Source of the DNA: Saccharibacillus endophyticus
Lineage (GTDB): Bacteria; Bacillota; Bacilli; Paenibacillales; Paenibacillaceae
Direction of reading: 5' to 3'
DNA: 64,000 bases
Assembly: GCF_013185185.1 (NCBI RefSeq)
Contig: NZ_JAAZWE010000006.1
Span: forward strand, 124,001 to 188,000
Below are positions 1-8,016 of this stretch, one piece after another. The position numbers and the translations under genes were made by a program. The notes beneath the pieces are model-generated. The model was not told the origin of the DNA. It did not search any database and worked only from the letters and a program-made list of their open reading frames with translations. Positions within the stretch are counted from its first letter, which is position 1. Each line of letters begins with the position of its first letter.

Positions 1-31
1 ACGGCGCAATTTGGCAAGCGCTTCGTGACGC

Positions 32-676
32 TTATTTCCTGCCATAGTCGGCTTTGATTTCGCCCCAATCCCGGGTCTCCCACTTCATGATCTTCGTGCT
101 GTACGGATGAGTTTCCAACCACTGAACCGCCCGATCAACCAGGGTCCATATTTCTTCGGTTGATTGATCGCGCGGCAGCGTTGAAGACACCCGCCGCTGC
201 TTCACCCATTTCATGGCATTGACCGAGTCGCTGTAGACGGACTTGTCGCTGCCTTCCTTTTGAATATGGGCGAGCGCATGCACGATGGCGAGGAATTCTC
301 CGAGATTGTTCGTTCCCTTGGCAATCGGTGCGTGCGAGAAGATCACCTCGCCGGTCGCCGTATCCACCCCCTTGTACTCGACGGGTCCGGGATTTCCGCG
401 CGTTCCCACGTCTACCGAGATGCTGTTGTAGTCGATGTCTCCTGCCGGCTTGGCACCGGGCTTCGGGTTGCCCGCTTTCTTGGCGTTTCCGGCAGAGCCG
501 GACCGTATGTACGGCTTGGCGCCTTCGGCATATGCTGCTTCTGCCGCGCTTCTCGATTCGAACGATTTGTATCGGGCGCCCGGAAATCCGTCCACCTGTG
601 CTTTGCATTCTGCCCAGGTCGCGTAGACGCCGGGCTGCTGCCCCGTCCAGACCACGTAAAATTTTGACTTGCTCAT
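32..676 (-). CDS. Ribonuclease H with N-terminal viroplasmin (caulimovirus VI) domain
   Basis: Predicted endonuclease that cuts the RNA strand of RNA-DNA hybrids in the cytoplasm. The first 55 residues (FYVVWTGQQPGVYATW) match the viroplasmin/RNase H1 N-terminal hybrid-binding domain. A low-complexity linker rich in Lys, Pro and Gly follows, then an RNase HI fold with the four acidic catalytic positions visible: Asp in SVDVGT, Glu in NNLGEFLA, Asp in VYSDSVNA and Asp in KADYG. An in-frame GTG lies six bases upstream, but GGAGG sits five bases before the ATG at 676, so that ATG is used here. The gene stands alone with no operon partner in the window. Family assignment is secure; the cellular role (R-loop or Okazaki primer removal) is inferred from the family. 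Confidence 0.88.
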   Translation of the reverse strand: MSKSKFYVVWTGQQPGVYATWAECKAQVDGFPGARYKSFESRSAAEAAYAEGAKPYIRSGSAGNAKKAGNPKPGAKPAGDIDYNSISVDVGTRGNPGPVEYKGVDTATGEVIFSHAPIAKGTNNLGEFLAIVHALAHIQKEGSDKSVYSDSVNAMKWVKQRRVSSTLPRDQSTEEIWTLVDRAVQWLETHPYSTKIMKWETRDWGEIKADYGRK

Positions 677-786
677 GCGCACCTCCAGCCTATTGTGACG
701 TTTTTGTGTAACACTTCATTATAAGTGTTACCCTACTGCAAATGCAACCGGGCAGCCTGTTTCCAAAGACCTAAAAACCGCGTTCC

Positions 787-896
787 CTAGTACCCTTTCA
801 ACTCTTAACCACAGGTTTACGTTTTCCTGAAACGCACACTCTTTAGGTGCGATTCAGGGGGGCGTATTCCTACTTTTAGTGTTGAAAAGGTACTAG
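787..896. repeat. Nested palindrome between RNase H and ChbG genes
   Basis: This is the main content of the 350-base intergenic stretch 677-1028. Outer arms 787-802 (CTAGTACCCTTTCAAC) and 881-896 (GTTGAAAAGGTACTAG) are complementary at 15 of 16 positions. Inside them, CCTGAA at 826 pairs with TTCAGG at 853, and CGCAC at 833 pairs with GTGCG at 847. There is no run of T, so it is not an ordinary terminator. It could be a small non-coding palindromic insertion or a structured leader of the downstream deacetylase gene. Confidence 0.55.
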
Positions 897-1028
897 CCTT
901 TTCACGACAATATCATTATGGAAATCCCACCCAACGGACTGGATTTTTCTCCTTGATTTGCGTCATAATAAAAATGAGCTGCGCTTCCTTCATCCGAATA
1001 CGAAACCCGAATAACGGAGGGATTTCTA

Positions 1029-1892
1029 ATGTTGACTTCGAAAAACCGATACAATCACAAATTCTTGATCGTTCACGCCGATGATTTCGGGATGTGCCAT
1101 GCGACCAATCGGGCGATTCTCGATCTTTGGGAACGCCGCGCGATCACTTCGACGACGCTCATGGTCAATTGTCCTTGGGCTTTGGAAGCCGCCGCTGCCG
1201 CTTCAATGGATCCGGAGCTGGATGTGGGCGTTCATCTGACGTCAACCAGCGAATGGGAATTTTATAAATGGGGACCTGTGCTGAATCAGCCGGGCGCGGA
1301 GACATTAACGGATAAACAAGGGCATTTCCCGCCGGATGCCGCGTATATGCCGGACGTCGATCCGACTGTCTTGCGTGCGGAGATGAACGCCCAAATTTTG
1401 TTGGCAAAGTCATGGGGCCTTGAACCTACCCATCTGGATAATCATATGGGCAGTCTGCGCAACGTTCATCATCGGTTATTGATCGAACTGGGTGCGGAGC
1501 ATGATTTGCCTGTACGATTCTCGATCAATCCTGCTTATGCGACGGGGGACGAGGCCGATATTTCGGCGCTCGCCCAGGAACTCGGCGTGCTGCATCCGGA
1601 TCAGGTTATCGGGCTTCCGTTTACTTACGATAAGGATCAATATTATAACTTCGCCCGGGATCATGCGATCGAGCTGCTGCGCGGGCTTGAGCCGGGGGTT
1701 ACGGAGATGCTGTTCCATCCTTCGCTGGATACGGACGAGCTTCGGGCGATTACGGATAGTTGGCCTTCCCGCGTATTCGACTATGACCTGTTCCGAGACG
1801 CGGAGGTTCGGAACGCGATCGAGGAGGAAGGGATCGTGTTGATCGGCTGGCGGGAATTGCGGGAAGTTCAGCGCGGCTTAACGAGTCGTTGA
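1029..1892 (+). CDS. ChbG/YdjC-family carbohydrate deacetylase
   Basis: Predicted cytoplasmic metal-dependent deacetylase acting on N-acetylated oligosaccharides; ChbG of E. coli deacetylates chitobiose. The 287-residue length is close to the family norm. The N-terminal LIVHADDFGMCHATN carries the paired Asp metal-binding signature, HLDNHMG around residue 138 carries further metal and catalytic residues, and FHPS near residue 236 fits the family. GGAGG lies nine bases before the ATG. It is a single gene on the plus strand, convergent with the arabinan operon, whose terminator lies just after its stop. The substrate is not shown by the sequence; chitobiose or another acetylated plant sugar is possible. 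Confidence 0.85.
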   Translation: MLTSKNRYNHKFLIVHADDFGMCHATNRAILDLWERRAITSTTLMVNCPWALEAAAAASMDPELDVGVHLTSTSEWEFYKWGPVLNQPGAETLTDKQGHFPPDAAYMPDVDPTVLRAEMNAQILLAKSWGLEPTHLDNHMGSLRNVHHRLLIELGAEHDLPVRFSINPAYATGDEADISALAQELGVLHPDQVIGLPFTYDKDQYYNFARDHAIELLRGLEPGVTEMLFHPSLDTDELRAITDSWPSRVFDYDLFRDAEVRNAIEEEGIVLIGWRELREVQRGLTSR

Positions 1893-1896
1893 ATGC

Positions 1897-1942
1897 AAAA
1901 AAAAGACTTCGATTCCTGCCTTTCGGTCAGGATCGAAGTCTT
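1897..1942 (-). terminator. Terminator of the arabino-oligosaccharide operon
   Basis: AAGACTTCGAT at 1903 pairs with ATCGAAGTCTT at 1932, with a further CCTG/CAGG pair inside. Read on the minus strand, the stem runs into eight T residues. It lies 38 bases after the GH43 stop codon. Confidence 0.85.
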
Positions 1943-1979
1943 CGGATCGATGGGCCTGCTGTTGCTGTCGATCATGTGT

Positions 1980-2888
1980 TCAAGTCATTTTCACAGGCAG
2001 TATCGTTCCGTCTTCCGCAAAAAACATCCGGTCCATGCACAGCACCCGGTGATTGCGGTCGGTCTCGCCCAAAGGGCGGCGATGGTAAACAATCCACCAT
2101 TCGCCGTCTTCTTCCTGCGGAACGAACAAACCGTGATGCCCCGCTCCGGTCGCGACGTCGGGATCCTGCTGCAAAATTTTCCCGATCCGCTCGAACGGAC
2201 CGAGCGGCGCGTCGGATATCGCATAAGCGACCGAGTAGTCGGGTCCTCCCCAACCGCCTTCCGCCCACATGAAATAATACCGTCCGCCTCGCTTGAACAT
2301 GCACGGGCCTTCCACATAATGCTCGGGCGTGACGGACTTGAACGTCGACCCGTCCTCGAACGCGTCAACGCTGGTCATATCGCGATTCAACTTGGCGACG
2401 TTGCAGTGTCCCCAACCGCCGTAAAACAAATACGCTTGACCGTCGTCGTCCGCAAAAACATGCGGATCGATCGGCTGCGCGCCGTAATGGAAACGATCGA
2501 TCAACGGACGACCGAGCGCATCGCGGAACGGGCCTTCCGGGCGGTCCGCCACCGCTACGCCGATTCCGCCGACCTCGTCGTCGCTTTGGATATCGTTGGC
2601 GCAAAAATACAGGTAATACCGCCCTCCGACTTCGATCGACGACGGTGCCCACAGCGCTTTTTCCGCCCACGAAATCTGTTCGATCTCCAAAATCCGCTCC
2701 GCTTTATGCCATTCCTTCAAATCTTTCGACCAAAACGCATCGAAAAAAGTCTGTTCTTCGTAAATCGCCGAATGCGTCGGATAGATCCAATAATTCCCTT
2801 CGAATATCCGGGCTTCCGGATCGGCGTACCAACCGGGCGATAACGGATTGGCCGCCCGGGCGTCAACATTTGATTGGGAATGCTGCAT
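1980..2888 (-). CDS. Glycoside hydrolase family 43 (arabinosidase/xylosidase type)
   Basis: Predicted intracellular exo-acting hydrolase removing alpha-L-arabinofuranosyl or beta-xylosyl residues from imported oligosaccharides. It has no signal peptide. The five-bladed propeller family residues are visible: the general-base Asp in GWYADPEAR near residue 20, the pKa-modulating Asp in IDPHVFADDDG, and the acid Glu in YVEGPCMFKRGG. A TTG codon nine bases upstream is in frame, but AGGAGG is spaced correctly for the ATG at 2888. It is the last gene of the operon, starting six bases after GH127 ends. Substrate is inferred from the partner GH127; arabinan or arabinoxylan side chains are most likely. 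Confidence 0.88.
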   Translation of the reverse strand: MQHSQSNVDARAANPLSPGWYADPEARIFEGNYWIYPTHSAIYEEQTFFDAFWSKDLKEWHKAERILEIEQISWAEKALWAPSSIEVGGRYYLYFCANDIQSDDEVGGIGVAVADRPEGPFRDALGRPLIDRFHYGAQPIDPHVFADDDGQAYLFYGGWGHCNVAKLNRDMTSVDAFEDGSTFKSVTPEHYVEGPCMFKRGGRYYFMWAEGGWGGPDYSVAYAISDAPLGPFERIGKILQQDPDVATGAGHHGLFVPQEEDGEWWIVYHRRPLGETDRNHRVLCMDRMFFAEDGTILPVKMT

Positions 2889-2893
2889 GGTTT

Positions 2894-4732
2894 TCAACCT
2901 CCTAAATACAATTCGTCATTCGATGCTTCCCGCATCCATACCTGCATAAAGCCCGGCTCGCGGTTATCCCAGGCATAATAAGGGATAAAGCGGTAAGGAC
3001 GTTCGTTGTCGCCGCCGCCCGTTTCAAGTAACGTTACCCCGCCGAGCAGTTCCGAATCGTGCACCGTGCGGAAAGCGCGATCGGCCGACAACGCGAACCC
3101 GTCGTATTCCGCTTCCGGATTGTCGCTTCCTTCCAGCGCATACACGATCGGCCCGCGCCGAAGCGCGATCCGGCCGATATTTTCTTTCACTTCCGGCCGC
3201 GTTCGAACGGTTTCGACCGGCATGTCCAACACCAGCCGAACGTGATCGCCCGGTTTCCAGGTCCGGTTCAGTTCCAGATACCCGTTTTTCGGCGTCGCTT
3301 CGGTTTCTTGTCCGCATACCGATATCCGATAGCTTCGGCACCATCCCGGAATACGCAGCCGCAGCGTGAATGCCGACGTTTTGGCGGGACCGATGCCCAG
3401 ATTGACCGTCCCGTCCCACGGATAATTCGTCGCCTGCGTGATCGACACCGGTTGTCCGCAGCCGGTCACAAGCTCCGCTTTGCCTCCGATGTACTGATTG
3501 ATCGCGATGCCGCACTCCGTTTGCGCGTACGCGTATTGGCCGACGGCCGGCAGGAACCGTACCAGATTGGTGGGGCAGCACGACGTATCGAACCAGCTTA
3601 CCCGATGATGATGCCCGGCCGAGGCCAGCGGATTGACGTAAAAAAACCGATCGCCGGACAACGAAATGCCTGCCAAAGCCCCGTTGTACAGTTCCAGTTC
3701 GACCAGGTCCGCGTACTTGCCTTCACCGAGCAGCAGATTCATCCGATGGTTCCAAAACGCCATGCCGATCGCCGCGCACGTTTCGCAGTAGGCGCTTTCG
3801 TTCGGCAGATCGTAATCATGCGTGAAGCCTTCGTTATGACGGGAAGGGCCGATGCCTCCGGTCAGATACAGATTGCGCCGCGCCGTATGGGTCCATACGG
3901 CCGTCAGCGCTTCGACATACGCCGCATCGCCGGAAATTCGCGCGATATCCGCCATGGCCGCGTACAGGTACATGGCGCGCACGGCATGGCCGGTCACGCG
4001 GCGAATCTCTCGTACCGGCACATCATCTTGGCAGTAAGCCGGCCCCCATTCGGGGTTGTCCCAGATTTCGCCGCGTCCGAGACCCCGCCCCCGTTCTTCC
4101 AGCAGCCACAGCGCCAATTTCCAATACCGTTCTTCGCCCGTAACGCCGTGCAGCTTCACGAGCGCCAGCTCGATCTCTTCGTGCCCTTCCACCCAATGCC
4201 GTTTGGCCGGTCCGAACAGATCGTCGTAATGATCGGCCAATCGGCAAGCGGCGTCCAGCAGTTTGCGCTTGCCCGTAGCCTGATAATAAGCGACCGCCGC
4301 TTCGATCAGATGGCCGCCGTTGTACATCTCATGCTTCTCCATGTCGCTCCATTTGAGCTCGGGCGCGACAAGCGTATAGTACGTGCTCAGATACCCGTCC
4401 GGTTCCTGCGCGGCGCAAATTTCGTCGATGACGGAATCCAGCCGCCGTTCAAGCTCGGCGTCGCGCTGAATCATCAGCACGTAGGCACCGCCTTCAAGCA
4501 CTTTGTACACGTCCGAATCGTTGTAGTACATCCCTTCGAAAGGCCCTTCCATGCGTCCGGCCGCTTTGGAGAAATTGTCGATCCGCCCGGTCTCCGCGCA
4601 GCGGTCCAGACAAACCGGCACCGTCACGTCACGGATCTGCCGAAGCCTAGGGCTCCAGAATTCATCCCAAATTTTCACGCTCGTAAACGGCACGCCGCCC
4701 CATCGTTTAAGCTTGTTTTCGGACGCGATCAT
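2894..4732 (-). CDS. Glycoside hydrolase family 127 beta-L-arabinofuranosidase
   Basis: Predicted retaining beta-L-arabinofuranosidase (DUF1680, HypBA1 type) acting in the cytoplasm on imported arabinosides. The 612-residue length fits the family. The zinc and nucleophile cluster is present: SAYCETCA supplies Glu and Cys, and WFDTSCCPTN supplies the paired Cys that includes the nucleophile in HypBA1. AAAGGAGG precedes the ATG at 4732, and the gene starts 12 bases after the upstream permease ends, so it is co-transcribed with the transporter. Its presence points to beta-linked arabinofuranose, as in extensin or arabinoxylan side chains. No key residue is missing. Confidence 0.92.
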   Translation of the reverse strand: MIASENKLKRWGGVPFTSVKIWDEFWSPRLRQIRDVTVPVCLDRCAETGRIDNFSKAAGRMEGPFEGMYYNDSDVYKVLEGGAYVLMIQRDAELERRLDSVIDEICAAQEPDGYLSTYYTLVAPELKWSDMEKHEMYNGGHLIEAAVAYYQATGKRKLLDAACRLADHYDDLFGPAKRHWVEGHEEIELALVKLHGVTGEERYWKLALWLLEERGRGLGRGEIWDNPEWGPAYCQDDVPVREIRRVTGHAVRAMYLYAAMADIARISGDAAYVEALTAVWTHTARRNLYLTGGIGPSRHNEGFTHDYDLPNESAYCETCAAIGMAFWNHRMNLLLGEGKYADLVELELYNGALAGISLSGDRFFYVNPLASAGHHHRVSWFDTSCCPTNLVRFLPAVGQYAYAQTECGIAINQYIGGKAELVTGCGQPVSITQATNYPWDGTVNLGIGPAKTSAFTLRLRIPGWCRSYRISVCGQETEATPKNGYLELNRTWKPGDHVRLVLDMPVETVRTRPEVKENIGRIALRRGPIVYALEGSDNPEAEYDGFALSADRAFRTVHDSELLGGVTLLETGGGDNERPYRFIPYYAWDNREPGFMQVWMREASNDELYLGG

Positions 4733-4744
4733 CGTTTGCCTCCT

Positions 4745-5575
4745 TTACCCTTTCAATCCGGTCAGCGTGATGCCTTCCAAAAAGTATTTTTGCCCGATCA
4801 GAAAAACGACGACGCAGGGCAGCACGACCGCCGCGGATGCCGCCATCAGCAGATCCCATTGAGCCGTATACGTTCCTTGGAACATTTGCAGCCCGAGCGC
4901 CAGCGTGTACAGGTTTTCGCTTTTGAGATAAATCAACGGCCCCATAAAATCATTCCACGACGCCAAAAAGCAAAACAGCGCTACCACGATGATCGCCGAA
5001 CGGCTAAGAGGGAAAATGATGGAGCGGTAAATTTGAAAATAAGACGCTCCGTCCACGAATGCCGCTTCGTCGAAATCCCGCGGAATGGTCAAGTAAAACT
5101 GGCGCAGCAAAAAGATATTGAAAATGCCTCCTCCGAAATAAGCGGGTACGATCAGCGGGTAAAACGTATCGTAAAATCCGAGCGCCTGCCAGCCGAGAAA
5201 ACTCGGAATCAGCGTCACCGCTCCCGGCAGCATCATCGCGGACATCAAGATCGCGAACACGAGATTGCGTCCGGGCCAATCGATGCGCGCGAACCCGAAT
5301 GCGGCGACGCTGCTGCTCAGCACGGTGCCGACGATGACGGAGATCGTAATGATGAACGTGTTCATGAAATACGTTCCGAACGGCAGCACGGTGAGCGCCC
5401 GGCCGAAGTTATCCCAGCGGAACGGCCTCGGAATCCATTCCGGCGGCATGGTGAAAATCTGCGACAAATCCATGAGCGAGCTGCGGATCAACCATAGAAA
5501 AGGCCCGATAAACAGCACCGTGATCAAAATCAGCATGGCGTATCCGAAAGTCAGCGCGGTTCTCGACGTTCGCAT
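4745..5575 (-). CDS. Sugar ABC transporter permease, MalG/AraQ type
   Basis: Inner-membrane permease subunit of a CUT1 carbohydrate importer, 276 residues with about six membrane helices. The ATPase-contacting EAA loop is visible as EAAFVDGASYFQIYRSIIFP. The true start is the ATG at 5575, which overlaps the stop of the preceding permease in an ATGA, so the two are translationally coupled. Neighbours are the partner permease upstream and GH127 downstream. No ATP-binding subunit is encoded in the operon; a shared MsmX-type ATPase elsewhere is expected from related Bacilli. Arabino-oligosaccharide specificity is inferred from the linked enzymes. Confidence 0.9.
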   Translation of the reverse strand: MRTSRTALTFGYAMLILITVLFIGPFLWLIRSSLMDLSQIFTMPPEWIPRPFRWDNFGRALTVLPFGTYFMNTFIITISVIVGTVLSSSVAAFGFARIDWPGRNLVFAILMSAMMLPGAVTLIPSFLGWQALGFYDTFYPLIVPAYFGGGIFNIFLLRQFYLTIPRDFDEAAFVDGASYFQIYRSIIFPLSRSAIIVVALFCFLASWNDFMGPLIYLKSENLYTLALGLQMFQGTYTAQWDLLMAASAAVVLPCVVVFLIGQKYFLEGITLTGLKG

Positions 5576-6459
5576 CAGCGTCCCTCCCCTTCGTAGTAGA
5601 CCCAGGACTTGGACGTGCGGAACACGATGAACGTGAAGAACAGGATCACCAGGAACAATACCCAGGCCAGCGCCGAAGCATATCCCATCTCCGTATCCCG
5701 AAATCCGGTTCTCCATAGATAAAACACGTAAAACAAGCTTTTGTTGTTCGGTCCTCCCTGGGTCAGGATATAAGCTTCGTTGAATACCTGAATCGAACCG
5801 ATGATGGTCATGATCGCGTTGAAAAAGATCGTCGGCGACACCAGCGGCACCGTGATATGGCGCAGCTTGCTGAACCAGCCGCCTCCGTCCACGTCGATCG
5901 CTTCGTAATACTGCCGCGGGATGCCCGACAGTCCGGCGAGGAAAATGATGACCGTGCCCCCGATGCCCCATAGCGACGTCAGCACGACGGCGGGCACGAC
6001 CGAGCTTTCGCCGTACAGCCACAGGCTTCCCGGCAGTCCGACCGCGTTCAGCAGCGTGTTGACCAGTCCCAGATCGGGATTGAGCAGCCACATCCAGATC
6101 ATCGCCGACGCGACCGCCGGCACGATGCTGGGCAAATAAACGACGGTGCGGAAAAAGGCGCGGCCTTTCACGTTCATGTTGAGCAGCAGCGCGATCAGGA
6201 ACGAAAGCACGATCACCGCCGGAACCCGCAGCACGACGAAATAAAACGTAGCTCCCAGCGACGGGTAAAAGTAATCGTTCGCGCCCGAAAACATGCGGAC
6301 GTAATTGCCGAAGCCGATAAACGACGTCCGGTCTTTGAATACGGAATAATCCGTAAAACTGAGCACCAGGCTCGCGATCATCGGACCCAGCGTGAAAATC
6401 AGGAATCCGAGGATCGCCGGAGACGTGAACAACAATCCGTAAAACAAGCTTTTTCTCAT
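5575..6459 (-). CDS. Sugar ABC transporter permease, MalF/AraP type
   Basis: First permease subunit of the same CUT1 importer, about 294 residues with six predicted helices (first LFYGLLFTSPAILGFLIFTL). The cytoplasmic coupling loop reads YEAIDVDGGGWFSKLRHITV. Three in-frame ATG codons occur at 6471, 6462 and 6459. The ribosome binding site GGAGG lies within the first of these codons' reading, so 6462 or 6459 is the likely start. It is followed immediately by the second permease with a 4-base overlap and preceded, 48 bases away, by the binding protein. Confidence 0.9.
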   Translation of the reverse strand: MRKSLFYGLLFTSPAILGFLIFTLGPMIASLVLSFTDYSVFKDRTSFIGFGNYVRMFSGANDYFYPSLGATFYFVVLRVPAVIVLSFLIALLLNMNVKGRAFFRTVVYLPSIVPAVASAMIWMWLLNPDLGLVNTLLNAVGLPGSLWLYGESSVVPAVVLTSLWGIGGTVIIFLAGLSGIPRQYYEAIDVDGGGWFSKLRHITVPLVSPTIFFNAIMTIIGSIQVFNEAYILTQGGPNNKSLFYVFYLWRTGFRDTEMGYASALAWVLFLVILFFTFIVFRTSKSWVYYEGEGR

Positions 6460-6507
6460 CATAACCTCCATGTCCGTTGCGACGGGCGGAAAAGGATCGG
6501 GCCGCGA

Positions 6508-7905
6508 TTAATCTCGGCGGCCTTGAACCTGCGCCTGCGCTTTGTCGGCAATGCCGTCCATCGCTTCCTGCGCGCTCTGCTGGCCCAGCCAGACTTTGTC
6601 CAGTGCCGGCGTGACGACGTCCATGATTTTATTGAAGTTTTTGACGTAGCCGGTCGGCGTTTGGTGGCTGTGGTTCAGCAGCACGTCGATAATGGCATCC
6701 TGATAACCCGACGGGCGTGCCGGAAGGTCTTTGGTCCAACGGTCAAGCAGCGCCGGATCGGTATACCAATCAAGTTCGGCCGGCATCCACGTGCCTGCCG
6801 TCAGCATGTCGATCGACGACTCCGGATCGATCAAGGCTTTGATCAGCTCCCATGATTCTTCGGGATGCTCGGTCGATTTGAACATGGAAAACATGGCGCA
6901 GACCACGGTCGTTTGCGGCTCTTTCATCACCGGCAATACGCCGACATTGAAGTTGAAATTGGACTGCGCCAGCGACGAACTGACCCACTGGCCGTCGATC
7001 GCCATCGCGACTTTTTTGGTTTGCAGCGCCACGTGCGTGGCCGGAATGTTTTTGGATTGGACCGGCGAAGGCGCGACATGGTGCACGTTGACCAGGTCGG
7101 CCAGGTTTTGCAGCGCTTCGACCGCTTCCGGTTGGTTGAGCGCGAAGTCCTTGCCGTCTTCGGAAATGAAATCCCCGCCGTTGGAATAGACGAAGTTGCT
7201 GTAGCTGGCCCACCATGAAGGCAGATTGACGCCGTACTGCTTGATGTTTTTGGGATCGAACTGCGGATCGGCCGCGTTGCGTCCTTGGTTATCCAGCGTC
7301 AACTGCTTGGCGACGTCGACGAATTCGTCCCATGTCCAAGCATCCGATACGTTCGACGGGGGCGGTTCCGCGCCCGCTTCCTTGAATGCGTCTTCGTTAT
7401 AAAACAGGCCGAACGTCTCGGGACCGGGCGCGATCCCGATCACGTTGCCTTTTTCCAGCGAATATGTAATGTTGGGCACGAGACTGTCCGCGTTGATATC
7501 CGGGTCATCCGCCAAAAAGTCCTGCAGGTTGTAGAATTTGCCCTGCTCCGCCAACGGATACGCGATGCTGCCCGATTCCATCATCGCCACGTCGGGCACG
7601 TCGTTGCCGGCGACCATCGTCGTCAGCTTCGTATCGTAGTCGGTCGCGATATGCTGAAGTTCCACTTTGATGTTCGGATGCTCGCTTTCGAACTTTTCGA
7701 TCGCGATCTTGTAAGGCTTCACTTCGTCCGGCGCTCCCCAGACGGCAAGTCTCAACGTGATTCGGTCGCCGTCGTCGTTTGCCGCACCTTGATCCGAACT
7801 GCTTTCGCCGAGCTGGGCGCCGGAACGCGTACAAGCGGACAACACCGTCGTCGCCAGCAGAAGCAGCAAAATCAGTCCAGACACTTTCGTTTTGATTCCC
7901 CTCAT
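6508..7905 (-). CDS. Sugar-binding lipoprotein of ABC transporter
   Basis: Extracellular solute-binding protein (family 1) that captures oligosaccharide and delivers it to the two permeases downstream. A type II signal sequence ends in VLSAC, with the lipid-modified Cys at residue 25 from the chosen start. The mature protein has the usual family length of about 440 residues and a Trp-rich ligand region (SDAWTWDEFVDVA). A longer reading upstream is open, but GAGGAGG sits eight bases before the ATG at 7905 and only this start gives a proper signal peptide. It is the first gene of the transporter and enzyme unit and lies directly behind a cre site, so repression by CcpA is expected. Confidence 0.92.
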   Translation of the reverse strand: MRGIKTKVSGLILLLLLATTVLSACTRSGAQLGESSSDQGAANDDGDRITLRLAVWGAPDEVKPYKIAIEKFESEHPNIKVELQHIATDYDTKLTTMVAGNDVPDVAMMESGSIAYPLAEQGKFYNLQDFLADDPDINADSLVPNITYSLEKGNVIGIAPGPETFGLFYNEDAFKEAGAEPPPSNVSDAWTWDEFVDVAKQLTLDNQGRNAADPQFDPKNIKQYGVNLPSWWASYSNFVYSNGGDFISEDGKDFALNQPEAVEALQNLADLVNVHHVAPSPVQSKNIPATHVALQTKKVAMAIDGQWVSSSLAQSNFNFNVGVLPVMKEPQTTVVCAMFSMFKSTEHPEESWELIKALIDPESSIDMLTAGTWMPAELDWYTDPALLDRWTKDLPARPSGYQDAIIDVLLNHSHQTPTGYVKNFNKIMDVVTPALDKVWLGQQSAQEAMDGIADKAQAQVQGRRD

Positions 7906-7975
7906 CTTTTTTTCCTCCTCGACATCTGAATTTCGGTCATAGCCGCGGTCTATGATTACGTTTAGTATAAATTTT

Positions 7976-7990
7976 TGATAACGCTTACAT
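7976..7990 (-). promoter_or_regulatory. cre (CcpA) site overlapping the arabinoside transporter promoter
   Basis: On the minus strand ATGTAAGCGTTATCA fits the catabolite-responsive element consensus WTGNAANCGNWNNCW at every position. It lies inside a possible promoter (weak -35 TTATGT, 17-base spacer, -10 TATACT), about 70 bases upstream of the binding-protein start. Binding of CcpA here would block transcription when preferred sugars are present. Confidence 0.75.
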
Positions 7991-8016
7991 AACCTGAACA
8001 TTGTTGGATAGGTGGA

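Noticed and set aside
3059..5497. 812-codon plus-strand frame opposite GH127 and permease
   Set aside because: Covers two well-supported minus-strand genes; low-complexity Arg-rich translation.
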